From JADJWR01 sp964509545 (lineage in GTDB: Bacteria; Pseudomonadota; Gammaproteobacteria; Burkholderiales; Burkholderiaceae_F), in NCBI GenBank assembly GCA_964509545.1, contig CAZDXQ010000002.1, forward strand, positions 62,001-126,000: 64,000 bases of DNA, given 5' to 3'. Both the position numbers and the translations under genes were made by a program. The notes beneath the pieces were generated by a model. The model saw only the letters and a list, made by a program, of their open reading frames with translations, was not told the DNA's origin and made no database searches. How positions within the stretch are numbered: position 1 is the first letter of the stretch; each line of letters begins with the position of its first letter. Positions 27,039 through 37,069 of this stretch are shown here, one piece after another.

Positions 27039-29075
27039 ATGACCCAGCCCACTTCGAAGGTTCTGCTGATCAACGACGAACCGCTGATCTTGAAGGAGTT
27101 CCTCAAGGGGCTGAATGCGGCGGCGCGGGCGCTCGACAACCCCTTCGGCATCACCTTCATCGGCGCGCTCACCGCGAAGGAAGGACTGCAATTGATCGAG
27201 CGCGACGGCGACATCCAGATCGTCATCGTCGACGACAAGCTGTACGCGGTGCAGGAAGGCGCGCGCCGCCCGGCCGCGCGCGCCGGCAATGGCAAGGAGG
27301 CGCCGCGCAGCCTGCAGGTGAGCGCGCTGAAGCTGGTGCAGAAGATCACCGCGCTGCGGCCGGAGCTCGACCTGTACATCCTGATCGAGAAGGAAAAGGA
27401 GGACCAGGTCGTCGACGCGCTGTTCGCCGAAGCCGTGGACGGCTACTTCTACCGCGAAGAGCGCGACCTGCGCGGCATGTACCGGATCCTGAACGCGCAA
27501 ATCGCCGAGCGCGCGCGCACGCCGTTCTACGACGCGCTCAAGGGCTACGTCCTGGCCGCCAAGGACGCCTGGCACACGCCGGGACACTCCAGCGGCGACT
27601 CGCTGCGCGGCAGCCCGTGGGTCGGCGAGTTCCACGAGTTCATGGGCGAGCACGTGTTCGACGCCGACCTGTCCGTTTCGGTCAAGGCGCTCGATTCGCT
27701 GATGGAGCCGACCGGCGTCATCGCCGAGGCGCAGCAGATGGCGGCCAAAGCCTTCGGTGCGCGCAAGACCTTCTTCGCCACCAACGGCACCTCGACTGCG
27801 AACAAGGTGATCCTGCAGACGCTGATCGCACCCGGCGAGAAGATGCTGCTCGACCGCAACTGTCACAAGAGCGTGCACCACGGCGTGGTGCTGTCCGGCG
27901 CCCAGCCGGTATATCTGGACTCGAGCGTCAACAAGAAGTACGGCGTCTTCGGCCCGGTGCCGAAGAGCACGATCCTGAAGGCGATCGACGACCACCCCGA
28001 CGCGCAGCTGCTGGTGCTGACTTCGTGCACCTACGACGGCCTCAGATACGACCTGAAGCCGATCGTCGATGCCGCGCGTGCAAGGAACATCAAGGTGCTG
28101 ATCGACGAGGCGTGGTTCTCGCACGCCCGCTTCCATCCCGACCTGCGCCCGACCGCGCTCGAATCCGGCGCCGACTACGTCACCCAGTCGGCGCACAAGA
28201 CGCTGTCGGCGTTCTCGCAGGCAGCGTTCATCCACGTCAACGATCCCGGCTTCAAGGAACACCTGTTCCGCGAGAACTTCAACATGCATACGTCGACCAG
28301 CCCGATGTACAGCATGATCGCCAGCCTCGACGTATCGCGAAAGCAGGCGGTGATGGAAGGCTACAAGCTGCTCGAGCGCACGCTGATGCTGGCCGCCGAG
28401 CTGCGCGAGCAGATCAACTCCACCGGCGCCTTCCGCGTGCTCGAGCTCGACGACCTGCTGCCCGACGAGGTCAAGGGCGACGGCATCCGCCTCGATCCGA
28501 CCAAGATCACCGTCGACATTTCCTCCTGCGGCATGACCGTCGACGAACTGCAGCAGGAGCTGTTCTCTCGCTTCAACATCACGATCGAAAAGTCGACCTT
28601 CAACACGATCACGCTGCTGCTGACCATCGGCACGACGCGCTCGAAGTGCTCGCGTCTGTACGACGCGCTGATGCGCATCGCCCGCGAGAAGCGCGCGCCG
28701 CGGCGGCTGTACCGGACGCCCGACCTGCCGCCGTTCACCGAGCTTCGCTACCTGCCGCGCGATGCCTATTACTGCGGCGGAGAGCTGGTGCCGCTGCTCG
28801 ACGAGAACGACCAGCCGAACCGGATGCTCATCGGCCGCATCTGCAACGACCAGGTCGTGCCCTACCCGCCCGGCATCCCGGTGCTGGTGCCGGGGCAGTT
28901 GATCACCGACAACATCGTCGAATACCTGATCCGCTACCTGCGCGTGCAGAACAAGGTCGAGCTGCACGGCGTCGTCTATCAGGGCTACTTTCCGAGCATC
29001 CGCGTGCTGTCGGCGGCCGAAGAGAAGAAGATCCAGCCTCTGCGCGAATCGGCGCCGGCGCGCATGGCGGCCTGA
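27039..29075 (+). CDS. Orn/Lys/Arg-family PLP decarboxylase
   Basis: Fold type I amino-acid decarboxylase of 678 residues, turning arginine, lysine or ornithine into a polyamine precursor or serving acid resistance. The first 140 residues are the receiver-like wing domain (LLINDEPLILKEFLKGL). The PLP domain has FATNGTSTANK, DRNCHKSVHHG and the Schiff-base Lys387 in QSAHKTLSAFSQAAF. The C-terminal domain begins near TRSKCSRLYDALM. It is shorter than E. coli AdiA/SpeC (about 715-755). Substrate cannot be settled from sequence. Its position before argD-argF-argG makes arginine or ornithine attractive, but that is inference. Confidence 0.9.
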   Translation: MTQPTSKVLLINDEPLILKEFLKGLNAAARALDNPFGITFIGALTAKEGLQLIERDGDIQIVIVDDKLYAVQEGARRPAARAGNGKEAPRSLQVSALKLVQKITALRPELDLYILIEKEKEDQVVDALFAEAVDGYFYREERDLRGMYRILNAQIAERARTPFYDALKGYVLAAKDAWHTPGHSSGDSLRGSPWVGEFHEFMGEHVFDADLSVSVKALDSLMEPTGVIAEAQQMAAKAFGARKTFFATNGTSTANKVILQTLIAPGEKMLLDRNCHKSVHHGVVLSGAQPVYLDSSVNKKYGVFGPVPKSTILKAIDDHPDAQLLVLTSCTYDGLRYDLKPIVDAARARNIKVLIDEAWFSHARFHPDLRPTALESGADYVTQSAHKTLSAFSQAAFIHVNDPGFKEHLFRENFNMHTSTSPMYSMIASLDVSRKQAVMEGYKLLERTLMLAAELREQINSTGAFRVLELDDLLPDEVKGDGIRLDPTKITVDISSCGMTVDELQQELFSRFNITIEKSTFNTITLLLTIGTTRSKCSRLYDALMRIAREKRAPRRLYRTPDLPPFTELRYLPRDAYYCGGELVPLLDENDQPNRMLIGRICNDQVVPYPPGIPVLVPGQLITDNIVEYLIRYLRVQNKVELHGVVYQGYFPSIRVLSAAEEKKIQPLRESAPARMAA

Positions 29076-29191
29076 CGGGCGACGCGGCCCCGGCCAGCGC
29101 CGGATCACCGCCAAGGTCTCGCCGCCATCGACCGGCCGGCGATCGGCAGCGGCGAATGCATCTTCGGCTTCTGCGCCGGCGTTGTCCTCCC

Positions 29192-29245
29192 TATAATTCA
29201 CCAAACGCGGTACGACGAGGTTCGCAGCCGCGTTTTTGCTTTTTC
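29192..29245 (+). promoter_or_regulatory. argD promoter and leader terminator (possible attenuator)
   Basis: A consensus TATAAT (29192-29197) is followed by a perfect 8-bp stem, AAACGCGG (29203-29210) with CCGCGTTT (29228-29235), a 17-base loop and TTTTTGCTTTTT. The hairpin begins at about the expected transcript start and lies 30 bases before the argD ATG, so it would end transcription before argD unless it is prevented from forming. It could instead terminate the decarboxylase transcript, whose stop is 127 bases upstream. The -35 region is weak (TTCTGC, 29169-29174). Confidence 0.6.
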
Positions 29246-29274
29246 GCGCCGGATTCGCTCAGACGGGAGCGCCG

Positions 29275-30465
29275 ATGTCCCACTTGATGAACACCTACGC
29301 CCGCCTGCCGGTCGCCTTCACGCAGGGCCAGGGGGTCTGGCTGACCGGCGAAGACGGTCAGCAATATCTCGACGCGCTGGCCGGCATCGCCGTCAACGGG
29401 CTCGGCCACGCGCATCCGAAGCTCACCGCGGCACTGGTCGAACAGGTCGGCCGCCTGATCCACACGTCGAACATCTACACCATCCGCGAGCAGGAGGCAC
29501 TGGCCGACCGCATCTGCGCGCTGACCGGCCTCGACGAAGTGTTCTTCGGCAACTCCGGCTCGGAGGCCAACGAGGGTGCGCTGAAACTGGTTCGCATGTT
29601 CGGGCACAAGCACGGCAATCCCGAGGCGCAGACCATCGTCATGGAACATGCGTGGCACGGCCGCACGCTGGCCACCCTGGCGGCCACCGGCAGCGAGAAG
29701 GCGCGCAAGGGCTTCGATCCGCTGCCGAGCGGGTTCATCCGCGTGCCGTACAACGACCTGGCCGCGGTTCAGAAGGCGGCTGCCGCCGACCCGCGCGTCC
29801 AGGCCGTCTGGCTCGAAGTGCTGCAGGGCGAAGGCGGCATCCGCGTCGCCGACGCCGACTACCTGCGCGCGCTGCGCCGGCTGTGCGACGAGCGCGGCTG
29901 GCTCCTTATGGTCGACGAGGTCCAGTGCGGCATCGGCCGCACCGGCAGGTGGTTCGGCTATCAGTGGGCCGGCATCCGGCCCGACGTGGTCACGCTGGCC
30001 AAGGGGCTGGGCTCCGGCGTGCCAATCGGCGCCGTCGTCGCCGGCGGCGCTGCCCGCGGCACGCTCGGTCCGGGAAACCACGGCACCACGTTCGGCGGCG
30101 GGCCGCTGGCCTGCCGCGCCGGCCTGGAGACGCTGCGCATCATCGAGGAGGAGAACCTGCTCGCCAACGCCGCCGCAATGGGCGAAAGGATCCGCGACGG
30201 CTTCGCCACGGCGCTAAAGGACGTGGCCGGCGTGCTGGCCATCCGCGGCCAGGGCCTGATGATCGGCATCGAGCTGGACCGGCCCTGTGGCGACCTGGTC
30301 AAGCAGGCGCTCGGCAACCGGCTGCTGATCAACGTCACGCAGGAGCGCGTGATCCGCCTGCTGCCGCCGCTGGTGATCGGCGCGCGCGAAGCCGACGAGA
30401 TCGTCGCCCGGCTGGCGCCGCTGGTGCGCGCTTTCCTCGCTGCCCCGGCGCAGCGTGCCGCCTGA
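29275..30465 (+). CDS. argD: acetylornithine aminotransferase
   Basis: PLP class III transaminase of arginine synthesis: N-acetylglutamate semialdehyde to N-acetylornithine. The 396 residues show FFGNSGSEANEGALK, EHAWHGRT, the Asp of MVDEVQCGIGRTG and the PLP Lys in TLAKGLGSGVPIGA. The start MSHLMNTYARLPV fits the family and has GGGAG upstream. argF follows 19 bases later, so the pair is an operon. A terminator-like hairpin lies in its leader. Confidence 0.95.
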   Translation: MSHLMNTYARLPVAFTQGQGVWLTGEDGQQYLDALAGIAVNGLGHAHPKLTAALVEQVGRLIHTSNIYTIREQEALADRICALTGLDEVFFGNSGSEANEGALKLVRMFGHKHGNPEAQTIVMEHAWHGRTLATLAATGSEKARKGFDPLPSGFIRVPYNDLAAVQKAAAADPRVQAVWLEVLQGEGGIRVADADYLRALRRLCDERGWLLMVDEVQCGIGRTGRWFGYQWAGIRPDVVTLAKGLGSGVPIGAVVAGGAARGTLGPGNHGTTFGGGPLACRAGLETLRIIEEENLLANAAAMGERIRDGFATALKDVAGVLAIRGQGLMIGIELDRPCGDLVKQALGNRLLINVTQERVIRLLPPLVIGAREADEIVARLAPLVRAFLAAPAQRAA

Positions 30466-30484
30466 GCCGGGCGCGGAGCACGCC

Positions 30485-31408
30485 ATGGCGAGCACGCCGA
30501 TCCGCCATTTCCTGCGCCTCGATGATTTCTCTCGTGCCGAACTGGAGCACGTGTTCAGGCGCACGCAGATCATCAAGGACCGCTTCAAGCGCTACGAGTT
30601 CTACCAGCCACTGGCCGACCGCACGCTGGCGATGGTGTTCGAGAAGGCCAGCACGCGCACGCGTGTGAGCTTTGAAGCCGGCATGTACCAGATGGGCGGC
30701 TCGGTCATCCACATCACCACCGGCGACTCGCAGCTCGGCCGCGCCGAGCCGATCGAGGACACGGCGCGCGTGATCTCGCGCATGGTCGACATCGTGATGA
30801 TCCGCACCTACGAGCAGTCGAAACTCGAACGCTTCGCGCAGTTTTCGCGCGTGCCGGTGATCAACGGCCTGACCAACGAGTACCACCCCTGCCAGATCCT
30901 TGCCGACATCTTCACCTTCATCGAACATCGCGGCCCGATCGCCGGGCGCACGGTGGCGTGGATCGGCGACGCCAACAACGTCGCCTACACCTGGCTGCAG
31001 GCGGCACAGCTGCTCGGCTTCCGCGTCAACGTATCGACGCCGCCCGGCTACGCGCTCGATCCGAAGCTGGCGCCGGCGGGGGCGCACCTGGCCGCGTTCG
31101 ATGCGCCGCTCGATGCCGCGCGCGGCGCCGATCTGGTCACCACCGACGTGTGGACCAGCATGGGCTTCGAGGCGGAGAACGAGCAGCGGCGCCGGGATTT
31201 CGCCCACTGGTGCGTCGACGACCGCGTGATGGCGGCGGCGAAGCCCGATGCGCTGTTCATGCACTGCCTGCCCGCGCACCGCGGCGAGGAGGTGACCAAC
31301 GAAGTGATCGAAGGCCCCCAATCCGTCGTCTGGGACGAGGCTGAAAACAGGCTGCACGTCCAGAAGGCATTGATGGAGTACCTGCTTCTTGGCCGTGATG
31401 TTCACTAA
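30485..31408 (+). CDS. argF: ornithine carbamoyltransferase
   Basis: Makes citrulline from ornithine and carbamoyl phosphate. The 307 residues contain the carbamoyl-phosphate motif STRTR, the HPCQ motif, the ornithine-site SMG segment and FMHCLPAHRGEEV. GGAG precedes the ATG at 30485. The gene is full length, but its last 21 codons (31346-31408, ending NRLHVQKALMEYLLLGRDVH) are repeated after an 82-base palindromic insert (see 31491-31553), so the native 3' end has been disturbed. Confidence 0.96.
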   Translation: MASTPIRHFLRLDDFSRAELEHVFRRTQIIKDRFKRYEFYQPLADRTLAMVFEKASTRTRVSFEAGMYQMGGSVIHITTGDSQLGRAEPIEDTARVISRMVDIVMIRTYEQSKLERFAQFSRVPVINGLTNEYHPCQILADIFTFIEHRGPIAGRTVAWIGDANNVAYTWLQAAQLLGFRVNVSTPPGYALDPKLAPAGAHLAAFDAPLDAARGADLVTTDVWTSMGFEAENEQRRRDFAHWCVDDRVMAAAKPDALFMHCLPAHRGEEVTNEVIEGPQSVVWDEAENRLHVQKALMEYLLLGRDVH

Positions 31409-31553
31409 ACACTCGTTCGTGCAGCCTGTTTCGGCGCAGGCTAACCCGCGAAGCGGGTTAAGCCGCGCGCCGCGCGGCGGCCGAAGCCAAAATCGCCTGC
31501 ACGTGCAGAAAGCTCTGATGGAATACCTGCTGCTCGGCCGCGCTGTGGAATAA
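31398..31553 (+). CDS. 51-codon open frame across the argF tail, palindromes and second tail
   Basis: From ATG 31398, inside the last argF codons but in a different frame, a frame without stops runs through the palindromic insert. It ends with a second copy of the OTCase C-terminus. The product would start MFTKHSFVQPVSAQANPRSG and end LMEYLLLGRAVE. No ribosome-binding site is evident, and it may not be translated. It matters because the repeat element is open in exactly the frame of the second tail, as when a palindromic element enters a gene in frame. Confidence 0.3.
   Translation: MFTKHSFVQPVSAQANPRSGLSRAPRGGRSQNRLHVQKALMEYLLLGRAVE
31423..31478. repeat. triple palindromic element downstream of argF
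   Basis: Three adjacent inverted repeats: AGCCTG/CAGGCT (31423-31428 and 31437-31442), AACCCGC-GAA-GCGGGTT (31443-31459), and GCCGCGC-GCC-GCGCGGC (31462-31478). The last two are perfect 7-bp stems with three-base loops. The element lies exactly between the two copies of the argF 3' end. No other copy is seen in this window. Confidence 0.75.
31491..31553 (+). pseudogene. second copy of the argF 3' end
   Basis: These 63 bases encode NRLHVQKALMEYLLLGRAVE and a TAA, against NRLHVQKALMEYLLLGRDVH and TAA in argF (31346-31408). Eighteen of 20 residues agree, but only 48 of 63 bases; nearly all differences are synonymous. The copies are offset by 145 bases and lie in different frames. This is a displaced or donor argF tail, not a recent direct duplication. 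Confidence 0.85.
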
Positions 31554-31568
31554 ACGGAAGATCGACCC

Positions 31569-31949
31569 GTGCTCGACCACATGACTTTCCGCGTGCGCGA
31601 CCTGGCGGCAACTCGCGCCTTCTACGAGAACGCGCTGGCGCCGCTCGGCTACAGGCTCGGCTTCGCGGGCGAGCACGACGGCATCCGCATGCTCGGCTTC
31701 GAGCAGGGCGGCAAGTTCGATACCTGGTTCATCGAGGCGCCCAAGGAGCCGTCCGGGCCGACGCACCTGGCCTGGTATGCCGACACTCGCGCGGCCGTCG
31801 ACGCCTTCTACAAGGCGGCCTTGGCCCACGGCGGCCGCGACAACGGACCGCCCGGCCTGCGCCCGCACTATCACGCCAACTACTACGGCGCGTTCGTCCT
31901 CGATCCCGACGGAAACAATGTCGAGGCCGTCTGCCATGCCGCGGAATGA
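31569..31949 (+). CDS. VOC-family (glyoxalase-like) protein
   Basis: A 126-residue vicinal-oxygen-chelate protein with the paired beta-alpha-beta modules: LDHMTFRVRDLAATRAFYEN at the start and GAFVLDPDGNNVEAVCH at the end, which holds the metal-binding Glu. Such proteins include glyoxalases, dioxygenases and resistance proteins; the substrate is unknown. It starts at GTG 31569 after a GGAAG. It separates argF from argG, with no known role in arginine synthesis. Confidence 0.85.
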   Translation: MLDHMTFRVRDLAATRAFYENALAPLGYRLGFAGEHDGIRMLGFEQGGKFDTWFIEAPKEPSGPTHLAWYADTRAAVDAFYKAALAHGGRDNGPPGLRPHYHANYYGAFVLDPDGNNVEAVCHAAE

Positions 31950-32036
31950 TGTCGACATGGCCAGGCATCGTCATGCACGCGAGTGCCTACGGCGCACCGG
32001 CCACGGCCAAGGCCACGGCTACCAAGGTTGGCGGCG

Positions 32037-33038
32037 ATGACGATGCGTAGGCGCATTGCCGGCCCCTTGCGCGTGCGCCGCGACCTGCTGCGCGCCGGTG
32101 TGCTGGGCTGGATGCTCGCGCCATCGCTGCGTGCGCAAAGCTGGCCGGCGAAGCCGCTGCGCATGGTCCTGACCGCGCCGCCCGGCTCGTCGATCGACGT
32201 GCTCGGTCGGCTGGTGGCCGACGCCCTGCGCGAACGGCTCGGCCAGCCGGTCGTTGCCGAGAACAGGCCGCAGGCGGGAGGCACGATCGGAACCGATTCG
32301 ATCGCCAAGGCGCCTGCCGACGGCTACACGATCGGCCTGTCTTTCACCGGCCCGCTGGCCACGGCGCCATTCCTGTACTCGAAGCTCCCCTACGACCCGG
32401 CGCGCGATCTGGCGCCGATCGTGCTCGTCGGCACCGCGCCCAACATCCTCGCGGTCAACAGCAGCCTGCCGGCCAGGTCGTTGCGCGAACTGATCGACAC
32501 CATCCGCGCGCGGCCGGGACAGTTGAACTACGCCTCGGTCGGCAACGGCAGCAGCTCGCACCTGGCGATGGAACTGCTCAAGCACATGGGCGGCCTGTTC
32601 GTCGTGCACATCCCGTACAACGGCTCGCCGCCGGCGGTGCAGGCCACCGCCGCGGGCGACGTGCAGATGATCATGTCCAACCCGACGTCGCTGCTGCCGC
32701 TGATCCAGGCTGGCCGCATCCGGCCGCTGGCCGTGACCGGCGCCACCCGCTGGCCGCCGATGAAGGAACTGCCGACGATTGCCGAGAGCGGATTCGCCGG
32801 CTTCGAAGCGGTTGCCTGGAACGGCTTCGTCGCGCCGGCGGGCACGCCGCGCGAGATGATCGTGCGGTTGAACCAGGAGATCAACGCCATCCTGAAGGAT
32901 CCTCAGGTTCGACCGCGCATCGAAGCGGCCGGCTGGGATGTCGCCGGCGGCAGCCCCGAGGCATTCGAAGGTTTCATGCAGGCCGAGCGCAGGCGCTGGC
33001 AGCCGGTGATCCGGCGCAGCGGCGCGAAGCTCGACTAG
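32037..33038 (+). CDS. Bug/TctC-family periplasmic binding protein
   Basis: A 333-residue solute receptor of the Bug family, which feeds tripartite tricarboxylate (TTT) transporters and binds small carboxylates. The signal region RVRRDLLRAGVLGWMLAPS resembles a Tat signal. The mature part has family motifs: PPGSSIDVLGRLVADAL, NRPQAGGTIGTD, LNYASVGNGSSSHLAMELL and HIPYNGSPPAVQA. The TctA/TctB membrane genes are absent nearby, as is common for Bug orphans. ATG 32037 is chosen; a second in-frame ATG lies six bases on, and a longer frame from 31983 would bury the signal. Confidence 0.9.
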   Translation: MTMRRRIAGPLRVRRDLLRAGVLGWMLAPSLRAQSWPAKPLRMVLTAPPGSSIDVLGRLVADALRERLGQPVVAENRPQAGGTIGTDSIAKAPADGYTIGLSFTGPLATAPFLYSKLPYDPARDLAPIVLVGTAPNILAVNSSLPARSLRELIDTIRARPGQLNYASVGNGSSSHLAMELLKHMGGLFVVHIPYNGSPPAVQATAAGDVQMIMSNPTSLLPLIQAGRIRPLAVTGATRWPPMKELPTIAESGFAGFEAVAWNGFVAPAGTPREMIVRLNQEINAILKDPQVRPRIEAAGWDVAGGSPEAFEGFMQAERRRWQPVIRRSGAKLD

Positions 33039-34514
<1,476 letters not shown>

Positions 34515-34612
34515 CCGCACGCGCCGGCCAGCGGCTTCGCCTTACCGCAGTCGGCAATCGAGGCCCTTGCGCAGATCGACCGCGTGACGCCGGGGCGTTT
34601 ACAGTGGCGCGC

Positions 34613-36313
34613 ATGTCATCCGCCCACTTCGCGCACTGGCCCTGTGGACTGCCGCGCCACCTGACGGTGCCGCAGACCAACCTCTTCTTCAATGCGGAGG
34701 TGTCGGCGGCGCGCTATCCGGACAAGCCGTTCATCGTCTTCTACGACTCGGAGGTCACGTTCGCCGAGTTCCGGCGCGACGCCGAACGCATCGCCGGCTT
34801 CCTGCAGCACGACTGCGGCGTGCGCGCCGGCGACCGCGTGATCCTGTACCTGCAGAACAGCCCGCAATGGGCACTGGCCTACTACGGCATCCTGCGCGCC
34901 AACGCCGTCGTGGTGCCGCTCAGCCCGATGCTCAGGACCGAGGAACTGCGCCACTACGTGGCCGATTCCGGCGCGCGCGTCGCCTTCGTGGCGCAGGACC
35001 TGCTGGCGCAACTGCAGCCGCTCGTTGGCGATGGAGCGAAAACGGCTGCCGCGATCGCACACGCGATCGTCGTGACGTACGGCGACCAGCTTACGCAGCC
35101 GACGCCGCTCGCCGTTCCCGACTTCGTCGCCGCGCCCCGGCAGGTGCCGAGCGCGCCAGGATTCACCGCCTGGTCCGACGCGCTCGCCGCCGCGCGAACG
35201 CCCGGGCCGCTTACTGCCGGCGCGAACGACCTCGCCGTACTGCCCTACACGTCCGGCACGACTGGCCGACCCCGTGGCTGCATGCACACGCACCGCAGCG
35301 CCATGGCGACGGCGGTCGGCGGCATCAACTGGTTCGGCCGCACGCAGGACGCCGTCTATCTGTCGGCGCTACCGTTCTTCCACGTCACCGGCATGAGCGG
35401 CAGCCTGAACGGGCCGCTGTATATCGGCGCGACGATCGTCGTGCTGCCGCGCTGGAACCGCGACGCCGCCGCGGCGCTCATCGAGCGCCATCGCGTGACC
35501 GTGTGGCAGACGATCTCGTCGATGCTGATCGACTTCCTCGCCAATCCGCGGCTGGCCGACCATGACCTGTCGAGCCTCGCCGGCATCCGCGGCGGCGGCG
35601 CGGCGATGCCCGAGGCCATCTGCCGCAAGCTCAAGGCGCTGACCGGGCTCGACTACGTCGAGGGCTACGGCATGACCGAGACGATGGCCGCAACGCACCT
35701 GAATCCGCCGCTGCGGCCCAAGCCGCAGTGCCTCGGCGTGCCGCTGTTCGACGTCGACTCGCGCGTCGTCGATCCGGCCACGCTCGCGACCCTGCCGCCG
35801 GGCGAGGTCGGCGAGATCGTGATGAACGGGCCGCAGCTGATGGCCGGCTACTGGCGCGACCCGCAGGCAACCCGCGAGGCCTTCGTCGAGATCGAGGGCC
35901 GGCGCTTCCTGCGCAGCGGTGACCTCGGTTACGTCGATGCCGACGGCTACTACTTCATGGCCGACCGCCTCAAGCGCATGATCAACACCTCCGGCTACAA
36001 GGTGTGGCCGGCGGAGGTCGAGGCGCAGCTGTATCACCACCCGGCCATCGAGGAAGCCTGCGTGATCGCCGCGCGCGACGCGCGCCGCGGTGAAACCGTC
36101 AAGGCGGTGGTCGTGCTCAAGCGCGGCGAGGCGGGACGCGTCAGCGGGCAGGACATCATCGATTGGGCGCACGAACGCATGGCCGCGTACAAGTGCCCGC
36201 GCCTGGTTGAGTTCGTCGACGCGCTGCCCAAGTCGGGCACCGGCAAGGTGATGTGGCGCGAACTGCAGGAACAGCAGGCGCAGCGCGACGCTGCAGCGGG
36301 CGAATGCGCATGA
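34613..36313 (+). CDS. long-chain acyl-CoA synthetase-like AMP ligase
   Basis: Adenylate-forming enzyme of 566 residues that activates a carboxylic acid to its CoA ester. Motifs in order: YTSGTTGRPRGCMHTH (phosphate loop), EGYGMTET, RSGDLGYVDADGYYFMADR and the C-terminal catalytic Lys in PKSGTGKVMWRE. The pattern fits medium/long-chain or aromatic acid ligases; the substrate cannot be chosen. The ATG at 34613 fits the ANL N-terminus; the same frame runs upstream without stops through argG but is not coding there. A thioesterase gene follows. Confidence 0.9.
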   Translation: MSSAHFAHWPCGLPRHLTVPQTNLFFNAEVSAARYPDKPFIVFYDSEVTFAEFRRDAERIAGFLQHDCGVRAGDRVILYLQNSPQWALAYYGILRANAVVVPLSPMLRTEELRHYVADSGARVAFVAQDLLAQLQPLVGDGAKTAAAIAHAIVVTYGDQLTQPTPLAVPDFVAAPRQVPSAPGFTAWSDALAAARTPGPLTAGANDLAVLPYTSGTTGRPRGCMHTHRSAMATAVGGINWFGRTQDAVYLSALPFFHVTGMSGSLNGPLYIGATIVVLPRWNRDAAAALIERHRVTVWQTISSMLIDFLANPRLADHDLSSLAGIRGGGAAMPEAICRKLKALTGLDYVEGYGMTETMAATHLNPPLRPKPQCLGVPLFDVDSRVVDPATLATLPPGEVGEIVMNGPQLMAGYWRDPQATREAFVEIEGRRFLRSGDLGYVDADGYYFMADRLKRMINTSGYKVWPAEVEAQLYHHPAIEEACVIAARDARRGETVKAVVVLKRGEAGRVSGQDIIDWAHERMAAYKCPRLVEFVDALPKSGTGKVMWRELQEQQAQRDAAAGECA

Positions 36314-36389
36314 CGAACGGCGGCACGCCTGGCGATCCGGTCGCGAGCCGGCACGCCAAACGCGTCGACACAACCGCACGGAGCGGCCG

Positions 36390-36800
36390 ATGACCCAGTC
36401 TCCAATCGACCGCATTCCCTTCCTGCGCCTGCTCGGCCTGCAGCAGCTACCGGCCGAGCCCGGACACTCGCGGCTTGTTCTTCCCGAACTGAAGGCGGAG
36501 TTCTGCAACAGCCTGTCCGCCGCGCACGGCGGGGTGCTGATGACGCTTCTCGACGTGGCCATGGCGCGCGCGGCCACCTCCCGCGTCGAGGCGCCGACGG
36601 GCACGGTGGTGACGGTGCAGATGTCGTCGCATTTCCTGACGCCGGGACGCGGGCCTCTGACCGCCCGCGGGCGAGTGCTCGGAGCCGGCAAGTTGCTGTG
36701 CACCTGTGAGGCGAGCGTGTTCGACGCCGAGGCAAGCACGGTCGCCACTGCCACCGGTACGTTCAGGTACTGGCGCGGTGCGGCGGGCGGCGTCGACTGA
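36390..36800 (+). CDS. PaaI-family hotdog thioesterase
   Basis: A 136-residue acyl-CoA thioesterase. The hotdog motif is SAAHGGVLMTLLDVAMARAA, with the catalytic Asp in the long helix, followed by MSSHFLTPGRGPLTARGRV. It lies 76 bases after the acyl-CoA ligase and is probably co-transcribed; the two form an activation/hydrolysis pair on an unknown acid. It differs in sequence from the thioesterase of the mutase operon. Confidence 0.82.
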   Translation: MTQSPIDRIPFLRLLGLQQLPAEPGHSRLVLPELKAEFCNSLSAAHGGVLMTLLDVAMARAATSRVEAPTGTVVTVQMSSHFLTPGRGPLTARGRVLGAGKLLCTCEASVFDAEASTVATATGTFRYWRGAAGGVD

Positions 36801-37069
36801 TTTGCGGCGCCGCCGGCTCCGCAACATTGGCGTCGGGCCGGCCGCCTCGGTGCGTCCGAGTCGTTGCGCACCGGTCGATCCCGGCCGGTTGTCCGCGCCG
36901 TGACGCCGTGCTGCCGTGCCGTCGCATGCTGCCCTGCGCCAACGACGCGGCCCTTGACGCGCGTGGGCTGCTGTGTCCTCATCCGCCCCATCTCCCGCGC
37001 CGTCCGCCGGCGCGGGCGCGCACGCGTGCGACGACAGGCACGCGGCAACCCACAGAAAGGAGACGACCC

